The notes: generated from the letters alone by a model not told the origin. Numbered from the stretch's first letter, positions 38,001 to 45,168 are shown. The stretch is 64,000 nucleotides of DNA from Lunatibacter salilacus (GCF_009797935.1 NZ_VOLC01000002.1:124001-188000), one strand, 5' to 3'. Program-made: numbers and translations.

Positions 38001-39037
38001 AAAATCAGCTTGTATATGCGGGGGCCTCTTCCGGCTATTTGATACCTGATTTTATCAGTTCATCTATCACAGAAGACAATTGCGAGACGGTTGAGTTCAC
38101 CCAAAGTCCGGCAGCTGGAAGCACGCTAGATGCAGATCAAAGACATACAATTACGCTGATGGCCAAAGATAAAAGCGGCAATACTGCATCAGCCAACTTT
38201 GCAATCGAGGTAGAAGCCTTTCAAGTTGCTGCTGTATCACTACTCAATATGGTTGAAGTGAATTGGAATACCGCATTTGGCGATCTTTCGCTTCCAAACA
38301 GTGTATCTGTTACATTGAATAATGGAGAGACGGAGAATATGAATGTAAGCTGGGAGGAGTCAGGTTATGAATCTGTTGTCTCAGGAATTTACACCCTTTC
38401 CGGAACATTGAACCTAACGGAGGATATCATCAACCCCGATCAGTTACAGGCCGACCTGACAGTTTTGATCGTTGAAAAACCCCAACCGCAGGATATTATA
38501 TTGAATATCACCAATCAGGACAGAAACCCGAACGTTCCAATCGGAGATTTATCTACGATTGATCCCGCTGATAATATTCACTATTACGAACTCACAGGTA
38601 CTGGGCCAGATAACAGTTTCTTTATTCTAGCGGGAAATATACTTACTTGGGACGGCAGCAAGAATATTTCGGGGCGTACGGAATTTTCCATTGAGGTAAG
38701 CAGTACCGATAGGGCCGGAAATACTATAACCAAAACCTTTTCAATGACCTTTGCCTTACCAAAATTGGCAGATATAGAGGTATTCAATACATTCTCTCCA
38801 AACGGAGACGGGGTGAATGATACTTGGGGCATACCGGACCTCTTCGGATTTAACGGAGTAACTATAAGCGTGGTAGATCGGGCGGGAAGAATTGTCTTTA
38901 CGGGCACAGACCCCCGGGATAGATGGGACGGAACCTTTGAGGGTAAAAACCTCCCTGCGGGAACTTATATCTACATTATCGCAACCAAAGACCCAAAAGA
39001 AATGAGGTCAGGTACCATCAATCTAATCACTAGATAA
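26069..39037 (+). CDS. Giant multidomain surface protein exported by the type IX secretion system (CHU_C C-terminus)
   Basis: 4,322 residues from the ATG at 26069, chosen over the TTG at 26042 because it begins the signal peptide (KILLFSIVLFLTSYFAHGQ). Order of regions: nine alternating Fn3-like units (about 31-1,095), two-type A/B with a 711-bp period; Ig/PKD-like domains (to about 1,500); a run of CARDB-like domains (about 1,525-2,480); a PPC-like and an IPT/TIG-like domain (to about 2,680); a collagen-like Gly-Pro tract, an Asp-Pro repeat and a Gly/Cys tract (about 3,020-3,250). Then come a DUF7619-like region beginning SCDPNEILGPAG, two InlB-type beta repeats, one SprB-like repeat, three HYR-like domains, an Ig-like and a cadherin-like domain. 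The C-terminus is a type B sorting domain (VFNTFSPNGDGVNDTWGIPD). Predicted surface adhesin or gliding-type filament; no enzymatic domain is seen. Confidence 0.9.
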   Translation: MDNFYPTFTQTVKILLFSIVLFLTSYFAHGQAPTSPASNLSISNIDGDRFYVNFTRGNGTRRIIIASTSPVTAVPVNGADYLAGNFGQGNEISPGQFVVYNGTGNQTWINGFNHSTTYYLRIFEFNGANFTTEYLIDQFLEGSASTITAPTVQASALRFSNITGSGMSIAWDNGNGNGRIIIGKAGGPVDVEPQDLANFSGGSGSFANGTNLGNGNIVQYMASGSSTNISGLDPNKTYHFAIFEYNGSNGAVFLRPGATGSQLTASKPTVAASSFQVTNLDGNRFYYFLNRGNGERRMVVAKKGSPVTAVPEDGVTFNHNTTFGSGTEIKEGEFVVYDGTGNQSWLFGLEHSSTYHLAVFEYNGTGTETFYLTTEFLQANASTVTTPTVQSSNLVFSNVTGSAMTLSWTNGNGNGRLIIGKAGGPVDEEPQDLANYSGGSASFANGTNLGNGNIVQYMASGSSTNISGLDPNKTYHFAIFEYNGSNGAVFLRPGATGSQATASKPTEAARSFQASNLDGNRFYYFLTRGNGERRIVIAKKGSPVTAVPKDGVTYSHNTTFGSGTEIKEGEFVVYDGTSNQSWLFGLEHSSTYHLAVFEYNGTGTETFYLTTEFLQANASTVTTPTVQSSDIVFSNVTGTGMTLSWTNGNGSGRLVIGKAGGPVDLEPQDLTNYSGGSASFANGTNMGNGNIVQYMASGSSTNISGLDPNKTYHFAIFEYNGSNGTIFLRPGTTGSQLTASKPTVAASSFQVSNLDGNRFYYFFTRGNGERRIVIAKKGSPVTAVPEDGVTYTHNTTFGSETEIQDGEFVVYDGTGNQNWLFGLEPATDYHLAIFEYNGTGEETYYLLDPYLAVTRTTLSHPTVQSNNAFTSSRSNTSINISWTRGDGAERILIGRKDGPVNVEPADLTNYQSSSVFGNRQIGTANYVLYSGAGNNVNVTNLEPSTNYYFALFEFNGSDAKLYKRPGYPFALETFGERPTGQVSNASYSQIDFNSFDIGFIKGDGTRRLVLARAGSPVNAGPSDFTSYTANEIFGEGDQIGTGNFVVYNDLGENFSLEGLEAGVTYHFAFYEYAFTEQGELYLSPAYTSSQSSKTNADLGVTQINAPVSSCDLGDQETVTVEITNFNTSPAGSFQIAYSVNGGEPVIESVSGTNTIAGSGTLTFSFQTKLDLSVEGDYEIRAHTILEGDVNIDNDSLTVIVNNTPEINTTISPDANICRGGSVLLQATGGASYLWNTGATTNLIDVAPIENTEFTVVITTADGCQVEKNVRVFVENSSDFPAISSTPDNESCEGGRILSTQFNMPVRWVLNTDAENFDLGESLTLKANQSGLYTASYVNENGCEIKSSSFVFELDELPKLEVSGLSTICSGESLTLSIQGLSGIIWSTGQSVESINISPTTNTKYWVSGKYGTDCVFSDTLEVKVIPATAPGPVRQMLPADGSLNLAQPISLSWTPGDFTVVYDVFVWEEGNDKPTQPVAKDITDINYTLQNIDPQKSYLWQVHSKNSCLVTEGPVQNFVAAGLPDLTIQSYNAPEAVVAGNTITVSWEVKNIGAGNTNNLRWKDRIYLSADLDLWPPDDILLGVFDNPASLIQGESYTMTQEVRVPINLRGVYYLFIITDNENGSCRIENGICAGERRTRRQSVVESDEQNNIIYQTISIGIPPLADLAVNNVGVTTDAFSGDSISVIYEVQNIGEREAKGLYWRFRRDAGQYSYSTGNSGGTSRGSRSVSVAPINISVTESCRIEYYWRDAIYLSQEPEFNISKATKLQEYSVFLGEEDEGSTCIIGGNLPVNSTYTKQRELKLPVNVFGTYYLYVVSNFSGMFENDYGNNIRRSDPINVILTPPSDLSVVDLQVPNEITAGTKMDFSWTVQNLGANPPNVNSWVDEVFVSEQPDFDKSKSVSIVRKTFTTPVRINEFGMSTPQPLETGDTYSVDLEALIPERLAGDYYVFVLTDTDNKIFEFESKDNNVRRSENPVRLITGERAELSPVSITLPDTVYRGVAFPLKWRIINNGDKAAVGFTDRIYWSTSPDPAQRPFRNLDNVLQRDSLPAGQASEKTALVTLPANTPDSIYFHIFTDVNDVVFELDETNNRASNQALGVKSPVMLTQQVADKVVDLAIQEFSIITPVGSGDQLNFDVKVQNIGPDNVARPFTSRVYLTRDSVLTEDDIYLTEFSRNKLNAGEVYEFGRSVKIPDWISGEYFVYLWVDYRENVMEDQNKSNNIALRKLNITATPAPDLVIKELEVPETVISGENFYIKYTLENKGEGPTRAEWNDGFFLSTSPLLASGSQNIGYKRVTKMLAVGETLRDSALVKTPNNVSGNYYLVAKADYQNKVFEGVTGGEVNNERNQVILINLSDPTDLAVSAVSIQESAFLGDETSAEIEVTNVGDKPALGKLYNGFYLSGDQQFNGAVDPLVGNLESDLNILPGQSRKFTIKGPILSLDPGNYFGIGRTNILASINEANFENNMLVAERQLNLDVRSLPLDVSTSNTLIAGTWRYYKVNVGADLDLVIDLSSSRSVGTNDVFVSFGKVPTPNEFDFRGTNKNQTDQRVLVPATKPGTYYILVKTDIPLSQNIELLARALPFSILSSNPGTVGNGTVTTTITGAGFKAGMEVSLLKGGTKVISAANVDLTNSMSGRLGWRLSEVPFGIYDVEVKNPDGTTFILENGLEVELSTGYGGLTYDILAPDVVRRGKTAFYNVVFKNDGNVDIPILNSQVTMQEDIIIYELKTQGGLKTNSTLDPLGRLADNSDFSITNGMMTVPLYGRDIRPGEELSASFLLGNFTGSTFPMEVKYVGISPSVLVLNLFDKIESTRQLALSSPEMFYEDRELVNDQIGFRYAMIQNYLDYGLLTPNDTIGIDLNCLNCSLVPLDSGFNPEAQGIGTSFMENASFSSGEVYNWQINKYSGSAGNNPGWDLIKIANNLNISATKEAPFIIKISSLDYNNSPGYLGGWYPAVDKCWSIVVADRGITGFDPEKFELDLSGFLAYNFVYNGTFSVQQLDDFTISLCFTAYIPGPGEQGVPGATGGWGEDGSPGGPGGPGAPGINPGLGGRGGIGGPGGGKRGSNGEPGGCPAGEYCESDDPDNPDDPDDPNDPDNPDDPEDNDPPGICPYPEGCDNDDRPEEDIDDCSNGVPGTPSGTPCHSEPGEPAFPPGGGGGSGGGGPAPSGCGVGEGSGGAGGFFNSPSCGNLFTGLGCGAAVVGCGAGAALCATVIGCGVGALTCTVSLTSCMFGIYDALVPNAKPTDKKDEWAMCLFGLVSPGVSAAVDIAICGAKEVLCKPVVSSCDPNEILGPAGYGEEGFVSKEEELPFTIFYENDPIFATAPAQRVVVRQQLDPNFDPATFRLTGFGFQNMTFDVPAGLTNYTTKLNTAAEIGVDVNVTFGLDPVNNELFWALQSVDSKTGLPPFEALAGFLPVNDSTAKGEGFVSYTIRAGRETVTGDSLSAMANIFFDTNAPIVTNETLNTVDAVAPNLLEIKDVLVEFDSLMSFTVEAVDDEGGSGVKGFDVFVSEDGGPYILQSIDNAVGEKFVFRGTPGKNYCLAPLVKDNVNNGIRVSEEDVICFETPEDVINISKIFTLQTAVSGQGEIIVNPTGTVFNEGEEIELEARAAEGWIFVRWEGAVSSTESRIKLVMDNNSSIRAVYAEGELPVFAVDFTTEGKGSVSIDPQGGQYESGRIVTLTATPEAGWEFYAWEGDSESTEASLTLTMDAAKNLKAKFVEILSVALEGTALSCPDGADGTTKANVTGGIAPFEYSWQKDGQLVGSNADFLGELEAGTYQVTVKDARGKTVSQTISVVAMDEEPPLIKVKSNIVVNLDSDGDGSLTVEMVDDGSSDNCGIESIALSKTMFTCDDLGEQQVSITASDASGNETVQQVTLLVQDILPPSAVGKTVELFLDENGVASLSASQVDGGSADNCSPISLSINRTSFTCSDLGDNEVVLTVTDVSGNESAVNVTVKVMDEIPPVILNVPENQLVYAGASSGYLIPDFISSSITEDNCETVEFTQSPAAGSTLDADQRHTITLMAKDKSGNTASANFAIEVEAFQVAAVSLLNMVEVNWNTAFGDLSLPNSVSVTLNNGETENMNVSWEESGYESVVSGIYTLSGTLNLTEDIINPDQLQADLTVLIVEKPQPQDIILNITNQDRNPNVPIGDLSTIDPADNIHYYELTGTGPDNSFFILAGNILTWDGSKNISGRTEFSIEVSSTDRAGNTITKTFSMTFALPKLADIEVFNTFSPNGDGVNDTWGIPDLFGFNGVTISVVDRAGRIVFTGTDPRDRWDGTFEGKNLPAGTYIYIIATKDPKEMRSGTINLITR
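26550..28640 (+). repeat. Tandem 711-bp internal repeat in the giant gene
   Basis: Equivalent bases recur every 711 bp: the segment starting GGGAATATTGTCC occurs at 26711, 27422 and 28133, and TTCAAGCACCTATCAC at 27121 and 27832. A 105-base stretch (27121-27225 versus 27832-27936) is identical. Each 237-residue unit contains one A-type and one B-type Fn3-like domain. The near-identity implies recent duplication or gene conversion, and the unit number may vary between strains. Confidence 0.9.
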
Positions 39038-39044
39038 AACGGAC

Positions 39045-39989
39045 ATGAAAAATCGAGTCATTTTAATAGGGATATTGCTCAGTTGCTGCACACTTGGAGA
39101 GACCTTTGGGCAAAGCAGAAAATATATTTCACAGTTTACACAGTTTCAAAGTTATTACAACCCTGGGTTAACGGGCTATGAGGGTAGTGCGGTAAGGGGA
39201 TTTGTAAGGAATCAATGGAGTGGTGTGGAAGGAGCCCCCAAAACAAGGTTTTTGAGTTTGGAACTGGACTTTGGGGAATTGGGCGGCTTGGAGGATCCTG
39301 CGCTGATGGGAAAAAATGCAATGAGTCTCAATATGCTGCATGATACCTATGGGGCATTCCAAGAAACCGAGCTAATCGGAGCATACGCAAGCCGGATCAG
39401 GATATCTGACCGTCACAACCTACGGCTCGGCGCAGGCGTCAACTACCTATCAGTAAGGCTTGATGGCAATGCGTTGACAGTTGAACAATCCCAAGACGCA
39501 TCGGTTGGCCAATATATGGGTAGTTTTGCCAATATGCAGATTCTTGATTTCAACCTAGGACTTGCACTAACCCATGAAAACTATTATCTCTCCTATGGGA
39601 TGCACAATGTCAACGGGGGAAGATTGTCTACAGGTGACAATTTCATGGATGGGAATCCGGTATCAATGATGGTACAGGCAGGATACAGGCTTGCGATTAA
39701 CGAAAGTATCACAGGCATTGGGAATTTTTTCTATAGAAGACAGGAAGGATTCGCAGACAACACCGAATTCAACTTGAAGGCCTTGATGCTTGACACCTTT
39801 TGGGTGGGAGCCGGACACCGCTTCAATTATGCCAATTCACTCCATGTAGGCTATCTCGGAGGTAATTTCCGGTTGGGATATGTATATGAATACCCCACAA
39901 CCTCCAGCAGACAGTTTTTGGGCAATACCCATGAATTTATGGTAATGATGAAGTTCTTGGGTGATAGGGAATACAGGAAAATTTGGTAA
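39045..39989 (+). CDS. PorP/SprF family type IX secretion outer-membrane protein
   Basis: 314 residues; signal peptide (IGILLSCCTLGETFG). The PorP/SprF start is typical: SRKYISQFTQFQSYYNPGLT followed by GSAVRGFVRNQWSGVEGAP. Repeated amphipathic beta-strands and the ending HEFMVMMKFLGDREYRKIW follow. Family members form outer-membrane barrels that help export or anchor large CHU_C-tailed proteins such as SprB. The gene starts 7 bp after the giant gene and is surely co-transcribed with it, forming a dedicated substrate-plus-partner pair. Confidence 0.95.
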   Translation: MKNRVILIGILLSCCTLGETFGQSRKYISQFTQFQSYYNPGLTGYEGSAVRGFVRNQWSGVEGAPKTRFLSLELDFGELGGLEDPALMGKNAMSLNMLHDTYGAFQETELIGAYASRIRISDRHNLRLGAGVNYLSVRLDGNALTVEQSQDASVGQYMGSFANMQILDFNLGLALTHENYYLSYGMHNVNGGRLSTGDNFMDGNPVSMMVQAGYRLAINESITGIGNFFYRRQEGFADNTEFNLKALMLDTFWVGAGHRFNYANSLHVGYLGGNFRLGYVYEYPTTSSRQFLGNTHEFMVMMKFLGDREYRKIW

Positions 39990-40296
39990 CCAGGCAATTG
40001 GTGGTGACATGTGCAAAGTTAAACCCAGAATATACACAAGAATTTTTATACCATAAAGTAAGTATATTTGAAGACATTCCATTGTGTTTCAAATTTTTAC
40101 ATTAATTAAAATTTAATTTCTATTTTTTAAATATAAAGGTCTATCGCAATCATATCGAGGACAATACATATAGAAATTGGGGAGAAATATCCTAACTAAA
40201 TCATAATAAAAACCCAAAATATGTGGAATGGTCTTCATTTCAGAATATAAAATTATAATAAATAGGGTCTGGATAGAAATATAATATACGGCAGTA
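39990..40296. other. AT-rich intergenic region, no gene seen
   Basis: No supportable ORF or RNA gene. The composition is strongly AT-rich with stops in all frames. It separates the adhesin unit from the HigA-like relic. Confidence 0.5.
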
Positions 40297-40647
40297 ATGA
40301 AAACTAATGAATCGCTTTTTGAAAAAGCGACTAAAAAAGGTGGCTTTCATAAACTGGGAAAGGATGAAGCAGCATTGCTTGCGGAACTGTCCCAACTTGC
40401 AGAAAATTATGAGGACAATATCATCAAATTTATGCCCATCCAACCTAAAACTTTGTAGCAGTCCATCGAATTAAAAATTGGCTGAATTAGGAATGAATCA
40501 AGCCAAATTGGCTATGGAATTGGGTATGGGAGCTCCAAAATTATCGCAAATTCTGTCAGGTAAGCGTGAACCAGACGTTGATTTTTTGACAGCAATCCAC
40601 CAAAAACTGCACATAGATGCGGCGTTTTTGTTGACCCTTGCTTAGGC
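40297..40647 (+). pseudogene. HigA-like antitoxin (helix-turn-helix) with an in-frame stop and a frameshift
   Basis: From the ATG at 40297 the frame reads MKTNESLFEKATKKGGFHKL, then DEAALLAELSQLAENYED, until TAG at 40456-40458. QSIELKI follows, and near 40480 one extra G shifts the frame. The continuation AELGMNQAKLAMELGMGAPK and LSQILSGKREPDVDFLTAIH to the stop at 40647 is a classical XRE/HigA helix-turn-helix. The combined length of about 116 residues is normal for stand-alone HigA-type antitoxins. Two independent lesions show real decay rather than a single sequencing error. No toxin gene is recognisable nearby. Confidence 0.8.
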
Positions 40648-41121
40648 GGTATGATTAACCCCAATTACCGCTTTTCCGGATTAAGCGAGAAACTTCGAGT
40701 TAATTTCTGTTTATTTTCACCAACATGGGTGTATGTGATGAGGTTGTCTTATGGGACATTTACAACACCATCAGAGAGACAAAAATATCTTCTGCATTAT
40801 GAAAACTGATCTATTCCTGCTGCCGATCTATCACGAAAATGACGATGCGACGATGGCGCACCTGCATCTAGGATAATTGACATTCTGGATGGTGAACACA
40901 ATGCGATATCAGGTAAAAACAACGGCATAAAACGCTGCTAGGGCTAAATGGCATCGTAAGGAAAGGGAACAAAAAAGGCTTTCACCACATCGATAACAAA
41001 CACTCATGCGAAACCGGTCACCACCCGAAAATGTACCTTGCCCTACGACAACCATAAACAGACAGGGTTTTTAAAAAACATCCCCAGATTGCCAGTATGT
41101 AATCGATAACCTAGCACAGTT
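40648..41121. other. Degenerate intergenic region, no intact gene seen
   Basis: Both strands are littered with stops. A few protein-like runs remain (for example RIIDILDGEHNAISGKNN on the plus strand near 40870-40925), but I cannot assign them to a family. It may be remains of accessory genes next to the HigA relic. Confidence 0.4.
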
Positions 41122-42696
41122 TCAATTTAAATTTTGAATTATTTCAACTACTTTCTTTTCATATAGGTCCTGCCATTCAGGTGCCAAAACTGTATCACTG
41201 TCTTCCTGTGCTCCTCCTTTATTTCTTAGTTGTTCGGAAGTGGGGGCATAATAAATATATCCGTTGGTGTACCCTGCCACAAAAGTGGAGGCATGGGGAG
41301 ATTTTTCTTTGATGTTCAATCCAATCTGAACCGTTAATTCTCCGGGGAAAGTAACCAAATAAAAATCCCCAATATTCACCCCCAAAATTTCTACAGGAAT
41401 CATGGGTCTCCCTTCAGCTTGTTGATGATGCTTTTTAATCAACGCCAGGTTGGTATTCAGCCGAATGAGCTCCTCCATGATGTAGATATTGTTTTGATAA
41501 TTATCCAGGTCGTTTCTATTGATTTTATCCCAGTTACGTAACCCGCAACTACCTATCATCTCTTCGTGCATGTATCTGTAGGCATATGCGGAAGGGGTGG
41601 TCTCGGAATAATTATGGTCGATCAAAAGGCTGAGGTAGGTTTTAAAATTTATATTGGAGCCTCGAAGGGATTGGACCAAATCCATTTGTTTTTCTTCCAT
41701 AGACCTTATACGTTCTTTGAAATCAGCCCTTGGAAGCTCTATGGTTTCATTGATGAGTTGGATTTTACCCACTTTTTTACTGGGTATTTCTTTGAGAGCA
41801 TGGAGTACACTGAGACCGAGCATATTCCCGAGTGGCTCTGCATTTGGAGGAGTTTCTACCCCTTTATAGGAAACAGGATTTATGTCCCCACCACACCCCT
41901 GCAAAAAAAAGGCCATGGTCCCCTCCATGTTATCCTCTATTACTTTTGAAGCAAAACCTATCATATCTGCTGTATTCCCCCCATTGGGAACACCCTGTAT
42001 GGGGTGAACCGCAAAATTATAGATTACCGCTAAAGTTTGGCCATTTAATCTATCCAACCGTAAAATCCCTATTTCAGGATCAATAGGCCCGATTTTGGCT
42101 ATTTCCTCATCGGGTGGAAAGGGATAGGCCCTTCTCATATCTGCCTGATTTCCATTTTTCAAAAATACCCGCCTGTTTTCCATAATTCTATTTTCAGTGC
42201 CGCTGCCGGTCCCTGCATTTACTTTTACCATATTTTTACTGGCTTCAAGAACGGCAACCATGGTGAGTTGATCCACGTCCTTCCGGACGACACCATGACA
42301 ATGGCTAGCATTGAAAAGGACATGGGAAGGAGGAATGCCCAGTTGATTTTGGATTTGGGTGCGGACTTTCTCCATGTACCCATCCCTGATGGGTCCAATC
42401 CCCTCCAATGCCACCACATCAAGTGTAATGATGACCATCTTGGTAGTCCCATCATCCAAGATCAGCGTTTTGGCAAAAAGAGGATCATTTACCTCCCCTG
42501 CCTCTCTGTCGGTGATGTCCATTTTGGCCACCCCCGCCCTTAATTGAGCAAGGGTAGCGTTAACAAGGATAAATGAAAGTATTAAAGATAAAAGCATTTT
42601 TCTCAATAGAATTTTTGAATCTATTGCTTTTTCTAAAAACAAAATAAAGTTTTTCATATCATTAATTTTATAGATTTTTTTACTTTTAATTTTCAA
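41122..42696 (-). CDS. Neutral/alkaline non-lysosomal ceramidase-like exported hydrolase
   Basis: About 524 residues from 42696; the signal peptide LLSLILSFILVNATLAQ suggests that a later in-frame ATG could be the real start. Mature sequence begins LRAGVAKMDITDREAGEVND, the neutral-ceramidase N-terminal pattern. It continues with VVIITLDVVAL-type strands, VLFNASHCHGVV (zinc-binding His region), NFAVHPIQGVPNGGN and FLQGCGGDINPVSYKG. All these are core family motifs. True ceramidases cleave the N-acyl bond of ceramide, but most bacterial relatives encoded with SusCD genes are uncharacterised and may cleave other amides or esters. It is the last gene of the minus-strand SusCD locus, 81 bp after the third double hydrolase. 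Confidence 0.85.
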   Translation of the reverse strand: MKIKSKKIYKINDMKNFILFLEKAIDSKILLRKMLLSLILSFILVNATLAQLRAGVAKMDITDREAGEVNDPLFAKTLILDDGTTKMVIITLDVVALEGIGPIRDGYMEKVRTQIQNQLGIPPSHVLFNASHCHGVVRKDVDQLTMVAVLEASKNMVKVNAGTGSGTENRIMENRRVFLKNGNQADMRRAYPFPPDEEIAKIGPIDPEIGILRLDRLNGQTLAVIYNFAVHPIQGVPNGGNTADMIGFASKVIEDNMEGTMAFFLQGCGGDINPVSYKGVETPPNAEPLGNMLGLSVLHALKEIPSKKVGKIQLINETIELPRADFKERIRSMEEKQMDLVQSLRGSNINFKTYLSLLIDHNYSETTPSAYAYRYMHEEMIGSCGLRNWDKINRNDLDNYQNNIYIMEELIRLNTNLALIKKHHQQAEGRPMIPVEILGVNIGDFYLVTFPGELTVQIGLNIKEKSPHASTFVAGYTNGYIYYAPTSEQLRNKGGAQEDSDTVLAPEWQDLYEKKVVEIIQNLN

Positions 42697-42777
42697 ATAG
42701 GCTCAAAGCAAAGCTTTTACATTGTTGAAGCCACCATAACCTGGGTTTATACATAATTGAATCAACGTAATATTAAA

Positions 42778-45168
42778 CTAGGAATGCTTTAAATACCGGT
42801 CCAAAAAATCGAAAGTTCCCTCTCCATTTATCCGGTGACTCCCCATAAAATAGTCGAGCTGTGTCCGTTCACTCAGGACTATAAAATCATAATGTCTCCT
42901 GACTTTGGCGTATTCATAATTTACCCAAGGGTCTGTTTTAAGGTTGTCAAAATGTCCTCTCTCTACCATAAAAGGTCGGTGTGCAATCAAGGCAGGCATC
43001 TCCGCATAGTTAAGCTTGTGGCCTAGGTCCCATTCTGGCATTTCATACTCTCCAGTATACATGTAACTATATGACTGATCGGTAAGGGAATTGACCCGTA
43101 CCCATTCATAAAAGTCACCAGAACAGATAGAAAGAGCATAGCCTTCCACTAAAGCAGGGACCCGCATCGCCGTCTTTCCCCCATATGACAAACCATAAAA
43201 ACCAATCCTTTCCGAATCCACAAAGGATTTCTGGGCCAACCATTCCAGAATTCTTTGGTGCTGTGCCGTAATAATGGAAAACAGGGAAATACCCAATGGG
43301 TTGGCTTTCCGTTGTAGTATCCGAAATTGATCCCCACCCCTGTAGGGATTATGTGGGGCAAAAGTCACATATCCCCTTTCGGCCAATTGGGTAGCAAACC
43401 CATTATACGTGGAGAATTTTTTGGTATCAGGGTCAGTGCGCACCACATCCATGGGTAATCCTTCTAGCCCATGCTGACAAACCACTACAGGGGTTGTAGT
43501 GTTCCTTTCGGAGTCCTTTGGAATAGTTAAAATACCCCATGCAAATACACCTGGGAAAACATCTAGGACCACTTCATATCTTTTCCATTTTGCGGTTTCT
43601 TTAAGTAATCTTGCCCGTGTGTTAATCGGGGTGGATGGAGTGGGCACCCGCCCTATCACCTCCCATAACCGGTTCCTAAGGATATCCTTTATAAGTTTTT
43701 GATCAAGGGTATCTCCTTTTAACCTTTCCAAGAAAAATTTCTCTCGCGCAAATTCACATCTATCCAGGACACACTGAACATGCCGCTCCATTTCCTTGAC
43801 CATACTGCCCTGCCTTTGTATGGGATCCGGCCACCTCGTAGGGCCCAGTATCGGGGTTGGCTGATCGTATTGGGAGGGGTAACCAATTTCCATTCCCTCT
43901 ACGAATTCTGTTATGGTTGGAGTGGGAAAAACTTTTAAGGCTCCGTTTTCCGTACCATCATGCCAACCAAGGTGATTATGCCCAACAGGTAAAAAGTGGA
44001 CCGCCCTTTCCCATTCCCCCCTTACACTTGACAAATCGGGCTTTTCGATGCTACCGGGGGCTGCACCTGATCGTCCTTGCGAAGGAGTAGGTGTACCCGG
44101 TCTTTCAGGGAAAAACCCATGCTCCATCACCAATTTTCGCGGCCAGGCCATAACGGCAAGTTCCGCATCTCCGAAATTTTTCAATAAACCGAATACATTT
44201 CTATATATGGGTTCTATCCACATCCTTTCCCGTGAATCAAAATACCCACACACCAGAGAAGATTTGATGCGTCGGTCCAATGCCGCTGCGTACAATGCCA
44301 ACATACCCCCTTCTCCATGACCGACAACCCCTATTGGAATGGGGTAATTCCCCCCCCTATTTTGAGCTTCAAGCCAATCAATTGCAGAAAAAACTTTTTG
44401 AAGTTCATAACCAATAACATGTCTTCCTACCTCAAACCCCTGTATGTAAATCCATTCCTTATGGGGTTGGTTGGTGAACGGTCCAATTTCCCTATTGCCT
44501 GAAAAAGTATCTTCCCTGCTTAGCAAAACAGGCACCAAGATTTCCCATCCCGCTTCAGCCAAACGTCTAGCGGTTCCAAACCCGGGTTGCCCGTGACCGT
44601 GAAACCCTGCCAGTACTTCGGGAAGAACATCGGCATCAAGAATCATAACCGCCCTGGCAATGACACTATCTTTTGGTTGAAGCAGCAACCCTTCAGCATT
44701 CATTCCTCCATTGGGACCTTCCAACACCTTCCACCGGACCGGACGGATGATACAGGTCTTCGTATCTAGGAAATATGGTTCCAAATTACTTTCGTTTAAT
44801 AGTTCCATAAATGGCGTTGTCCTTTTATCTACCACACCTAGGATTTTTGCCAAGAGCAGCCGCTTTTTTTCTATGGATAAATTATATGATTCCAGAGAGG
44901 AATAATCCAATTGCCACAAAGCTCCTCTCGAAGAAAGGATATTATCTGCCTCATCCGTAAGAAATCGGTCAATTCCTTTAACCATTTCATTGGACAAATC
45001 TTCTGTTCCTTCTAAGGGTGTACTGAAAAAGTTTGCCTCACCTTGGGCCAATACCAATGTATTGGACAAAAAAAGCTGAAAGCTAATGGATGTCACTATT
45101 AAAACCATTACAAGGTTCGATTTTGGAACCAACCACTTTAAAATCATACCTTGAAAGAAATGTTTCAT
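42778..45168 (-). CDS. Exported double alpha/beta-hydrolase, paralogue 1 (acetyl-xylan-esterase/dienelactone-hydrolase-like)
   Basis: 796 residues with a signal peptide ending LVLAQ. Two alpha/beta-hydrolase domains are fused. In the N-terminal one (about 130-400) the nucleophile elbow reads VVGHGEGG, with Gly285 where Ser is normally found, so it is probably not catalytic. The C-terminal domain (about 520-795) has FYGLSYGGKTAMR with Ser661, and a late SHRINGEG that places the catalytic His. KMANPLG-like sequence before the elbow (LQRKANPLGISLFSIITAQH) and SICSGDF after it are shared with its two neighbours. Likely an esterase in the periplasm. It lies in a row with paralogues at 45256 and 47713. 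Confidence 0.85.
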   Translation of the reverse strand: MKHFFQGMILKWLVPKSNLVMVLIVTSISFQLFLSNTLVLAQGEANFFSTPLEGTEDLSNEMVKGIDRFLTDEADNILSSRGALWQLDYSSLESYNLSIEKKRLLLAKILGVVDKRTTPFMELLNESNLEPYFLDTKTCIIRPVRWKVLEGPNGGMNAEGLLLQPKDSVIARAVMILDADVLPEVLAGFHGHGQPGFGTARRLAEAGWEILVPVLLSREDTFSGNREIGPFTNQPHKEWIYIQGFEVGRHVIGYELQKVFSAIDWLEAQNRGGNYPIPIGVVGHGEGGMLALYAAALDRRIKSSLVCGYFDSRERMWIEPIYRNVFGLLKNFGDAELAVMAWPRKLVMEHGFFPERPGTPTPSQGRSGAAPGSIEKPDLSSVRGEWERAVHFLPVGHNHLGWHDGTENGALKVFPTPTITEFVEGMEIGYPSQYDQPTPILGPTRWPDPIQRQGSMVKEMERHVQCVLDRCEFAREKFFLERLKGDTLDQKLIKDILRNRLWEVIGRVPTPSTPINTRARLLKETAKWKRYEVVLDVFPGVFAWGILTIPKDSERNTTTPVVVCQHGLEGLPMDVVRTDPDTKKFSTYNGFATQLAERGYVTFAPHNPYRGGDQFRILQRKANPLGISLFSIITAQHQRILEWLAQKSFVDSERIGFYGLSYGGKTAMRVPALVEGYALSICSGDFYEWVRVNSLTDQSYSYMYTGEYEMPEWDLGHKLNYAEMPALIAHRPFMVERGHFDNLKTDPWVNYEYAKVRRHYDFIVLSERTQLDYFMGSHRINGEGTFDFLDRYLKHS

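Noticed and set aside
40870-40930. Small plus-strand ORF with RIIDILDGEHNAISGKNN
   Set aside because: Too short, flanked by stops in the same frame and without any family match I can recognise; treated as degenerate sequence.
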